Source: Treponema sp.
Lineage (GTDB): Bacteria; Spirochaetota; Spirochaetia; Treponematales; Treponemataceae
Assembly (NCBI GenBank): GCA_017544745.1
Contig: JAFYDO010000172.1
Coordinates: forward strand, 1 to 31,978
Direction: 5' to 3'
Length of the DNA: 31,978 bases
The position numbers and the translations under genes were made by a program. Under the pieces are notes generated by a model. It was not told the DNA's origin. It worked only from the letters and a program-made list of their open reading frames with translations, and searched no databases. Shown in pieces: positions 1-6,209 of the stretch (its first letter is position 1; each line of letters opens with the position of its first letter).

Positions 1-788
1 AGGTAAGTATCAAAAGAACTGAAGGCCTGAGCACCTGCCCATTCGTTCTGCATGATACCAAGGAAGTTTACAATCTGGTTTACAAGTGTAGAAAGGTGAG
101 TTGCCGGTGTAGAAGTGATTTTGTCCGGTACACCACCAAGACCTTCTGCAATAAGCTGACGGAGCGACCATCCTGCACAGTATCCGCTGAACATTGAAAG
201 ATCGTGGATATGGAAGGCTGCTGTTTTGTGAGCTTCTGCAATTTCCTTGGAATAGATATTGTTGAGCCAGTAGTTGGCTGTGATTGTACCTGAGTTGTGG
301 AGGATAAGTCCTCCGAGTGAAAAGTTTACGTTGGCGTTTTCGTTTACGCGCCAGTCGCTCTGACCAAGGTAGCCGTCCATTGTTTTGTTGATGTCTACCA
401 TGAGGTTTTTGGCGTCACGTACTGCTTCGTGGCGTGCACGATAAAGGATGTATGCCTTGGCAACCTCTACCTCGTTAGCTTCAATGAGTACGCTTTCTAC
501 GATATCCTGGATTTCTTCGATGGCAGGAATAGAATGCGCGCGTGCACCTGCAAGCTGAAGGCGAAGCTTTTCTTCTACGCTGTCTGTAAGAGCGGCTGCT
601 CTGTCCGGATCATTGCGTTTTTCTACAGCTTCGATTGCTTTTCCAATAGCAGCTTCGATTTTAGACCTGTCGTAGTCTGCTATTTCGCCTGAGCGCTTTA
701 CTACCGATTTAATAAAGCCCTTTGTCTCTGAGTCGGAACTTGACCCCAGAAAGTTTCTCCATTCTGGAAAAATTGACTGTTCACTCAT
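1..788 (-). CDS. nrdD: Anaerobic (class III) ribonucleoside-triphosphate reductase, N-terminal part, cut by window edge
   Basis: Makes deoxynucleotides from ribonucleoside triphosphates under anaerobic conditions by glycyl-radical chemistry. Reading the minus strand from the ATG at 788 gives 262 codons that stay open to base 1. Residues about 26-118 form an ATP-cone (KRSGEIADYDRSKI, then AKAYILYRARHE), the allosteric dATP/ATP domain. The catalytic domain follows, with NVNFSLGGLILHNSG, HIHDLSMFSGYCAGWSLRQL (Cys204 fits the first active-site cysteine) and NEWAGAQAFSSFDTYL, all typical of NrdD. The glycyl-radical C-terminus and the NrdG activase are outside the window. The start overlaps the nrdR stop as ATGA (785-788), so the two genes are translationally coupled. 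Expression is probably controlled by NrdR through the boxes at 1300-1348. Identification is firm from several family motifs. Confidence 0.93.
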   Translation of the reverse strand, partial: MSEQSIFPEWRNFLGSSSDSETKGFIKSVVKRSGEIADYDRSKIEAAIGKAIEAVEKRNDPDRAAALTDSVEEKLRLQLAGARAHSIPAIEEIQDIVESVLIEANEVEVAKAYILYRARHEAVRDAKNLMVDINKTMDGYLGQSDWRVNENANVNFSLGGLILHNSGTITANYWLNNIYSKEIAEAHKTAAFHIHDLSMFSGYCAGWSLRQLIAEGLGGVPDKITSTPATHLSTLVNQIVNFLGIMQNEWAGAQAFSSFDTY

Positions 789-1276
789 TTACTTTTCCCC
801 TCTTGTGCCTGTTGGGCACCCCTTTTATCTATATTTTTGACTTCTGTAATAAATTCATCAAGGTTTTCAAAGTGACGATACACCGATGCAAACCTGATGT
901 ATGCAACTTTATCTATACCATAAAGTTTTTCCAGCACCAGTTCACCTAATTCCGATGTGGGGATTTCGCGGGCTTCTTTTCCGATTTTGATTGCCTCGTC
1001 TTCGATATCGTTTGATATCTGTTCGACCATAGCCGTAGAAATAGGGCGTTTTTCAAGTGCGCGGTCAATTCCTTTTTCGAGCTTTGTCCTGTCAAAAGGC
1101 TGGCGGCGTCCGTCCCGTTTTACGACCATAAAAGGCTTTTCGTCTATGCGTTCATAACTTGTGAAACGATAACCGCAGTCAAGACATTCTCGTCTGCGGC
1201 GGATGCTTTCCCCGTGCATCATGGTCCTTGATTCAAGAACCTTGTCTTCTAAACTCCCACAATATGGACAACGCAT
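785..1276 (-). CDS. nrdR: Transcriptional repressor NrdR
   Basis: NrdR senses ATP/dATP and represses ribonucleotide reductase operons. From the ATG at 1276 the protein has 163 residues, close to the usual 150-170. It begins with MRCPYCGSLEDKVLESR, and Cys3, Cys6, Cys31 and Cys34 form the zinc ribbon that binds DNA, with the RRRREC stretch between them. An ATP-cone fills about residues 46-136 (FMVVKRDGRRQPFDRTKL, then VAYIRFASVYRHF). A longer frame can be read upstream to 1336, but its first 20 residues match nothing in the family and would cover the putative operator. The MRCPYC start has an AAGGG ribosome site at good spacing. The gene is first in a unit with nrdD (4-bp overlap) and probably represses itself. 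Confidence 0.96.
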   Translation of the reverse strand: MRCPYCGSLEDKVLESRTMMHGESIRRRRECLDCGYRFTSYERIDEKPFMVVKRDGRRQPFDRTKLEKGIDRALEKRPISTAMVEQISNDIEDEAIKIGKEAREIPTSELGELVLEKLYGIDKVAYIRFASVYRHFENLDEFITEVKNIDKRGAQQAQEGKSK

Positions 1277-1299
1277 TAAAATACCCTTTTTTGAATCAG

Positions 1300-1348
1300 T
1301 TTTTATATCTAGTGTTGTTTTAACATCATATAACACTAGATATGATAA
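1300..1348. promoter_or_regulatory. Paired NrdR-box-like operator, including a perfect 12-bp inverted repeat
   Basis: Two sites lie at 1300-1315 and 1333-1348, about 33 bp apart centre to centre (three helical turns). This resembles the usual paired arrangement of NrdR boxes (consensus acaCwAtATaTwGtgt). Each site has one good half (ATATCTAGTGT and ACACTAGATAT) and one poor half. The good halves face each other as a perfect 12-bp inverted repeat, 1305-1316 against 1332-1343. The position in front of nrdR itself supports autoregulation. Confidence 0.7.
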
Positions 1349-1353
1349 TACAA
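1325..1353 (-). promoter_or_regulatory. Candidate nrdR-nrdD promoter
   Basis: On the minus strand, TTGTAT (1353-1348) and TATGAT (1330-1325) are separated by 17 bases, which fits a sigma-70-type promoter. Transcription would begin near 1318, leaving a leader of about 40 bases before nrdR. One NrdR-like box fills the spacer and the other covers the start region, so repressor binding would block RNA polymerase. The promoter is inferred from sequence only. Confidence 0.55.
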
Positions 1354-1397
1354 GAGAAATTTTGCAAATTTTGAAGAATTTTTATAAACTTTTTTTC

Positions 1398-1427
1398 TTG
1401 ACAAATTCCCGTTTATGTACTTATACC
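1398..1427 (+). promoter_or_regulatory. Possible plus-strand promoter facing the large stem-loop
   Basis: A perfect TTGACA at 1398-1403 is followed after 17-18 bases by TTATAC/TATACC at 1421-1427. No plus-strand gene follows. A transcript from about 1434 would run into the stem-loop at 1471-1608 and then antisense to the lnt 3' end. It may be chance in AT-rich DNA. Confidence 0.3.
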
Positions 1428-1470
1428 TTAAAATGTTAAGAAGAAGATTTGAAAATAAAAGAATTAATAT

Positions 1471-1608
1471 GAAAAATCGTTAAGCGCGAGCGAAAACGCG
1501 GCTGCAAACTGTTTCTATGCTTGCCGAGCGAAGCGAGATGGATTTTTTCCTTGCAAGCATAGCCAACAGTTTGACAGACGCGTTGCAGCGGGAGCATAAC
1601 GATTTTTC
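1471..1608. repeat. Large imperfect palindromic stem-loop (REP/MITE-like), possible bidirectional terminator
   Basis: The intergenic stretch between nrdR and lnt (1277-1633) has no gene. Its main feature is this 138-bp inverted repeat. The left arm (1471-1524) begins GAAAAATCGTTA and ends CTATGCTTGC. The right arm (1551-1608) mirrors it, beginning GCAAGCATAG and ending TAACGATTTTTC, with matching inner blocks CAAACTGTT and ACGCG. The loop holds CGAGCGAAGCGAG, a string also found in the dispersed repeat at 29704. A-tracts and T-tracts flank both bases of the stem, so it could end transcription from lnt and from the opposite strand. Short open frames across it are byproducts of the palindrome. 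Confidence 0.8.
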
Positions 1609-1633
1609 CTTAAGATTTGATTTTTTGATGATT

Positions 1634-3427
1634 CTATTTCTTATGCTTCTTGTGTTTCTTATGTTTTTTAAGTTTAAGCGGCTTTTTACGTTCAGAACGG
1701 ATATAATCATACATTGTAAACTGTTCAAACATTCTTATAGCGGTAAGAACAAAGAAAACAAGACATGTATACGGTAACCAGTTGCCAAAGCGGGCATATG
1801 GGGTGATTACGCGTTTGTAAACAGGAACATCATAAGCAAGAGAGGCTTCTTCAAAAAGAGGGAGATCTGCTAAAACTTTGCCAGATGGAGAGATAACTAC
1901 AGAGTAACCGGCGTTGGTGGAGCGTACAAAGGTGGTTCTGTATTCAATTGCACGGTAGGAAGCAATGCAAAAATGCTGGAATTCGCTGGATTTTTTGCGG
2001 GACCAGGAATCATCAGTAAGATTTACAAAAAGCTCTGCACCGTTTAGGAACATAGGGCGTATTACATCAGTAAACGAATCATCAAAGCACACCGGAGTTG
2101 CAATTCTTACAAGCGGCTGTTCGTTATTTTCTACCCAATAATACGGGATTGAAATATTAAGGTTATTTACACGCGGAACTGTAGGTTTATCGTAATAATT
2201 GCACGGAAGTTCAAAATAAGTTAGCTGTTCTCCTCGTGTCCAGCCGGCAGAAATGCCTACAACGCGTTTAAAAATCTTTTTTATTATAGGATTGTCTATG
2301 CCCGGAATTGATTCTGCAAACGGAACCAGGTGCAGTTTTCCGTAATAGCCGCGGAAATTTGCGTTGGAATCAAAGAGCATGGCAATATTGTAGTATTTTA
2401 TTACAGGCTCTTCGTCCGGATTATCTTCATCATATATCTTTTTGTTGTAAACGCCGCCTGTCAAAAGCGGAATCTGGTTCTTGCGTACAAAATCAAGGAA
2501 GGAACCGTCGGTTGGAATCCAGTCATAATAGTCCATTGCACCAGGGAAATGTCTTATAAGAGAACCTTCGCTCCAGACAATGAGCTGCGGCTGTTTATCA
2601 AGCTTTTTCTGCTCATCTACGCGCTTTTGGGTAAGCTGCTGCGACTGTTTTACTATTTCTTCGTCATCAAATAAATCCCACGGATTATAATTTTGCTGAA
2701 CAAGTATTGTAGAAATGGTCTTATCCGGTGTTCTTGGCCTGTTATATTCAAAATTTCCCCAGAAAAGCGTAATTCCAAACAGAATTGCAAATACTTTAGC
2801 GGCATTAAGAGTACTAAACAGACTGCGTTTTTCAAGGTAATTAAAGGCAAATTCTACAACAAGACAGTCAAACATAACTGTAAGGAAGGTTATTCCGTAG
2901 GTTCCGGTAATTGCTGCAAGCTGTGTAAATGAATGCCAGCGGTACATTGCAGAAGAAACTGTTCCCCATGGATAGCCTAAAAAGCCGCTTGATTTTACCC
3001 ATTCGTAAAGAGTATACATACCCGCAAAATACAGGATGCGGAAGGCAGAATCTTCAAAGAAAGGACGCAGCATTGCATTTTTGTTAAGCGGATGTCGGTC
3101 TGTTCTTGAAAATGGCAGGTATATAAAAAGAGCCATAATTCCGCCTATACAGGCAGTTCCCAACGCAGAGGCCCCCAGCGTAAATATTGCAAAATCCTTA
3201 AAATTGGCAAGCCAGAAGCTGGAAGTAAGGTGTGTTGTTATTGTCTGTACAAAACCAAGCAAAAAAGCAAACCTGTATTTCTTACAGTTTTTTATTGCAA
3301 TATAGTAAGGAATGATGGAAATAAAGGCATAAAAAGGGTTTCCAAGCAGAAATAACTCGTTTGGAATGCCCAGAGTGAGCAGGAGACCTGAAAAAACTGA
3401 ATAAAAAACTTGTAAAATCAATGTCAT
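1634..3427 (-). CDS. lnt: Apolipoprotein N-acyltransferase Lnt
   Basis: Transfers the third acyl chain to the N-terminal cysteine of lipoproteins in the inner membrane. From the ATG at 3427 the protein has 597 residues. An N-terminal multi-span membrane region (about residues 1-230) is followed by a periplasmic nitrilase-like domain. The catalytic triad is visible as Glu287 in IVWSEGS, Lys364 in YGKLHLVPFAESIPG and Cys447 in TPVCFDDSF. A final membrane helix near the C-terminus (LPYTCLVFFVLTAIRMF) completes the family layout. A 42-residue longer frame reaches 3553, but it would run across the divergent promoter region and starts without family similarity. The chosen ATG has no clear ribosome site. 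The tail is an unusual KKHKKHKKHKK encoded by a short tandem repeat (about 1637-1670). Lipoproteins encoded in this window are likely substrates. Confidence 0.93.
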   Translation of the reverse strand: MTLILQVFYSVFSGLLLTLGIPNELFLLGNPFYAFISIIPYYIAIKNCKKYRFAFLLGFVQTITTHLTSSFWLANFKDFAIFTLGASALGTACIGGIMALFIYLPFSRTDRHPLNKNAMLRPFFEDSAFRILYFAGMYTLYEWVKSSGFLGYPWGTVSSAMYRWHSFTQLAAITGTYGITFLTVMFDCLVVEFAFNYLEKRSLFSTLNAAKVFAILFGITLFWGNFEYNRPRTPDKTISTILVQQNYNPWDLFDDEEIVKQSQQLTQKRVDEQKKLDKQPQLIVWSEGSLIRHFPGAMDYYDWIPTDGSFLDFVRKNQIPLLTGGVYNKKIYDEDNPDEEPVIKYYNIAMLFDSNANFRGYYGKLHLVPFAESIPGIDNPIIKKIFKRVVGISAGWTRGEQLTYFELPCNYYDKPTVPRVNNLNISIPYYWVENNEQPLVRIATPVCFDDSFTDVIRPMFLNGAELFVNLTDDSWSRKKSSEFQHFCIASYRAIEYRTTFVRSTNAGYSVVISPSGKVLADLPLFEEASLAYDVPVYKRVITPYARFGNWLPYTCLVFFVLTAIRMFEQFTMYDYIRSERKKPLKLKKHKKHKKHKK

Positions 3428-3543
3428 TATTTTATAATTGTATACATATATTGTATATAAGTTTTTGTTGTCATTTTGAAATATAGCGTTCTTATATAAA
3501 AATTGCAATAAAAGAAATGAAACGGTGTGGGGGATTATAAAAC
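3428..3543. promoter_or_regulatory. Divergent promoter region between lnt and the GHMP kinase gene
   Basis: These 116 bases are very AT-rich. On the plus strand TTGTCA (3468-3473) and TTATAT (3492-3497) are 18 bases apart and could serve the kinase operon, with a GGGGG ribosome site at about 3529. On the minus strand several TATA-like hexamers (TATACA, TATAAA) lie just before the lnt ATG, and no Shine-Dalgarno is seen. Exact start sites cannot be fixed by eye. Confidence 0.4.
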
Positions 3544-4725
3544 GTGAAAGCATTAAACGACGCTCATTATAGTGAATACGAAGTTAAGCCTGATATAGTT
3601 GCTAAGGCTCCGGGGCGCTTCCATCTTATTGGTGAACATTCCTGGTTCTTTAAGGATAAGACACTTTCCATGGCAGTAAACATTCCGGTTTATGTTGCTG
3701 TGTCTAAAAGAAATGATTCTGCATTAAAGTTTTATTTTCATCAGCTCAACGAAAGAAAAAAGGCTTCTGTTCCATCACTCAAATATAAAAAAGAAGACAG
3801 ATGGGCAAACGCAATAAAGTCAGTTCTTTTTGGTTTTACATCTGCAGGTTATGAGCTTTGCGGTATGGATTTTACCGTATACAGCGAAATCCTTCCTTCT
3901 GCAGGCTTTGGAATTACAACCGCTATAAAATGTGCTGCAACCCTTGCTGTAAAGGAGCTTTTTGGTTTTGAATGCTCAGAGGCACAGATGCTTTCTGTAT
4001 TGGAAAGAGCCAACAGAAGATTCCTTCAGGCAAATAACTACATAGCAGACAATTATTCGGCTTTGTTTGCAAAAAAAGATACACTTATCATTACAGATCA
4101 TCAGAAAGGAACCTGGGACTACGTACCGTTTAATTTTGAAGACAAAAAGATTTTCCTCATAGATACAAAGGTTCCTCGCGTTTCTGTATGGGACGAAGAA
4201 ACCCTTTTTGAACCTCAGAATGTACTTCTTTTGGGAGACTTGCGAGAAAGACGCAATAATGTATACGGCGGATGGCAGTATATAAGCAATGTTACAGATA
4301 TAAACGAAGAGCTGTCTGTTGTAAGCGAAGATACAAGACGAAAGCTTTTGTGCATTATGAGGGAACATAATGACCTTTTGGATGCACGAGAAGGCCTTGA
4401 AAAGGTGGATTTCTTTAAGCTTGCACGTGCGGTAAACCACAGTCACGAAAGCATGCGCGATATGTACGAGATTTCCTGTCCTGAAATTGACTGGATTCTA
4501 AAGCGCGTTGGAGAACTCGAACCAAATCTGGAAATGATTACTAATCCTGTTTCCTGCGGACGTATTACCGGAAAAGGCTTTGGACGCTGTTTATATGCAA
4601 TCATACGGCAGAGCGATGTAGAAAAGTTTAAGTCTAAGCTGGCAGAATTTGAAAAAATCTTCCAGTATCACCCGGCCTGCTATGAGGTTGTTCCTTCGGA
4701 AGGAACTGTAATAGTACGCGATTAA
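3544..4725 (+). CDS. Diverged galactokinase-like GHMP kinase
   Basis: A sugar-kinase fold of 393 residues, close to galactokinase length. Motif 1 is recognisable at residues 24-32 (GRFHLIGEH, compare GRVNLIGEHTDY). Motif 3 appears near residue 340 (GRITGKGFGRC, compare the GG-rich galactokinase version). Two functional sites have changed. The Asp that follows GEHT in galactokinases and binds the sugar is replaced by Trp34 (EHSWFF). The ATP loop GLSSSA is GITTAI (LPSAGFGITTAI, 117-128). Asp169 in ADNYSALF may be the catalytic aspartate. It starts at GTG with a GGGGG ribosome site and is first of four co-oriented genes (kinase, surE, TPR, NHL/VWA). Standard galactokinase activity should not be assumed, and a different substrate or loss of catalysis is possible. 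Confidence 0.8.
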   Translation: MKALNDAHYSEYEVKPDIVAKAPGRFHLIGEHSWFFKDKTLSMAVNIPVYVAVSKRNDSALKFYFHQLNERKKASVPSLKYKKEDRWANAIKSVLFGFTSAGYELCGMDFTVYSEILPSAGFGITTAIKCAATLAVKELFGFECSEAQMLSVLERANRRFLQANNYIADNYSALFAKKDTLIITDHQKGTWDYVPFNFEDKKIFLIDTKVPRVSVWDEETLFEPQNVLLLGDLRERRNNVYGGWQYISNVTDINEELSVVSEDTRRKLLCIMREHNDLLDAREGLEKVDFFKLARAVNHSHESMRDMYEISCPEIDWILKRVGELEPNLEMITNPVSCGRITGKGFGRCLYAIIRQSDVEKFKSKLAEFEKIFQYHPACYEVVPSEGTVIVRD

Positions 4726-4743
4726 GCTGTAGAGGGAGGGGAA

Positions 4744-5508
4744 ATGAATCTGCTGCTTTGTAACGACGACGGATTTGACTCAGAAGGAATTAAAGTTCTT
4801 GCAAAAAAACTGTCTCAAAAGCATAAGGTTTATATAGTTGCCCCTGATTCCAACCGTTCTGCAGTTTCGCATCATATTACAATGTTTAAGGAAAATACCC
4901 TTATAAAGCTTGATGATAACCTGTATTCCTGCTCTGGTTTTCCTGTAGACTGCGTTTTTACCGGTATAGAAAGCTCACTTTTTGGCGTAAAGATAGATGC
5001 AGTTATTTCGGGAATAAACCGCGGTGCAAATATGGGTACCGACATCATCTATTCGGGAACCTGTGCTGTTGCAAGGCAGGGAGTATTAAGCGGACTTCCT
5101 TCTGTAGCATTCAGCCTTCAGTCTTCGGAGGCTGAGGATAACTGGGAAGATCATTTTAATTTTGAACCTATTGCAGATTTTGCATTAAATAATCTTGAAA
5201 AGCTTTTATCGCTTGCAAGAACTGAGCCTCCAAGAGCCTTTGTAAATGTAAATGCACTTTCGAGGGACAGCTACGAGGGTGCGGTTATTACAAATAAGCT
5301 ATGTGTGCGTCAGTATAACGACAAGGTTATTGCGGTGCACGACAAGGATGATAAATATCATACGGAATTTATTATGGGGCATAATCAGACACCGGTTATT
5401 CCGGACACTGATTACGGAATATGCATGAGCGGGCGCATTGCGGTTACTGTAGTATATGCAGATCCGGTGTGTCCTAATTTAGTAGACGATATGCAGTTTT
5501 CGCTGTAA
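4744..5508 (+). CDS. surE: 5'/3'-nucleotidase SurE
   Basis: A metal-dependent survival-protein phosphatase that removes phosphate from nucleoside monophosphates. The 254-residue protein has the full signature: LLCNDDGFDSEGI at the N-terminus (Asp8 and Asp9 bind metal), APDSNRSAVSHHIT, and SGINRGANMGTDIIYSGTCAVARQG. The start has a strong GAGGGAGGGG ribosome site 18 bases after the kinase stop, which suggests one transcript. Length and motifs are typical and nothing is missing. Confidence 0.95.
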   Translation: MNLLLCNDDGFDSEGIKVLAKKLSQKHKVYIVAPDSNRSAVSHHITMFKENTLIKLDDNLYSCSGFPVDCVFTGIESSLFGVKIDAVISGINRGANMGTDIIYSGTCAVARQGVLSGLPSVAFSLQSSEAEDNWEDHFNFEPIADFALNNLEKLLSLARTEPPRAFVNVNALSRDSYEGAVITNKLCVRQYNDKVIAVHDKDDKYHTEFIMGHNQTPVIPDTDYGICMSGRIAVTVVYADPVCPNLVDDMQFSL

Positions 5509-5531
5509 AATATAGGAATACGGGTGGGAAA

Positions 5532-6209
5532 ATGGCAGGAAACATATTAACTCAGGGAGTATCTCTTTATAATCAAAAAGCTTATACAAACGCTTTGACT
5601 TTCTTTTTGTCGCTGCCTGCAGATTGCGGGGCAGATAAAAACGAAATCGCTTATTACCTTGGTCTATGTTATACAAAGCTGGAACGCTATGATGATGCGC
5701 TTTTGTATCTTGAGCAGGTAGTTACTTCGGGAACCCATATTGAACGTACCCTGCAGTGCCGCTTTTTACTTGCAGTTATATATGCACTTTCGGGACGCCG
5801 CCGCCTTGCAGATTTTGAATTGAACAAGCTTTTGGAAACCGGCTATATGATGCCTTCGGTATATGCAGCAATTGCTTTTGTTGCCTGGGAACAGCACGAT
5901 ACCGAAAAATGTCTTTCTTACTACGAAAAATCACTGGAAGAAAATCCTTCAAACCTTACTTCGCTAAACGGGCTTGGTTATGTACTTGCCTGCGAGGATA
6001 AGGATCTTACAAGGGCACTTTCTTTATGTAAACAGGCAGTAAATAATGCTCCGGATTCTGCAGCATGCCTGGATTCTCTTGGATGGGTATATTACAAGCT
6101 TGGATTATACGATGATTCCAGAAAATATCTTGAACAGGCAGAACTGCTTGACCGCGAAAACGAGATTATTCTGGAGCATATTAAGATTTTGAATAAGGCA
6201 GGTCGCTGA
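5532..6209 (+). CDS. Cytoplasmic TPR-repeat protein
   Basis: A 225-residue protein made almost entirely of tetratricopeptide repeats, helical pairs that usually mediate protein-protein contacts. Clear repeats include EIAYYLGLCYTKLERYDDAL, KCLSYYEKSLEENPSNLTSL with NGLGYVLA, and ACLDSLGWVYYKLGLYDDS. There is no signal peptide or membrane segment, so it is probably cytoplasmic. It sits 23 bases after surE with a GGTGGG ribosome site, and its stop shares a base with the next start (TGATG at 6207-6211). That implies coupled translation with the secreted TPR/NHL protein, with which it may act. No specific function can be assigned. Confidence 0.85.
   Translation: MAGNILTQGVSLYNQKAYTNALTFFLSLPADCGADKNEIAYYLGLCYTKLERYDDALLYLEQVVTSGTHIERTLQCRFLLAVIYALSGRRRLADFELNKLLETGYMMPSVYAAIAFVAWEQHDTEKCLSYYEKSLEENPSNLTSLNGLGYVLACEDKDLTRALSLCKQAVNNAPDSAACLDSLGWVYYKLGLYDDSRKYLEQAELLDRENEIILEHIKILNKAGR

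Noticed and set aside
1480..1777. Short open frames on both strands across the large palindrome
   Set aside because: They arise from the inverted repeat and overlap the lnt 3' end; no ribosome site, no family resemblance.
3428..3553. Lnt N-terminal extension of 42 residues
   Set aside because: It would run through the divergent promoter region and the first bases of the kinase gene; the protein from 3427 starts with the expected membrane helix.
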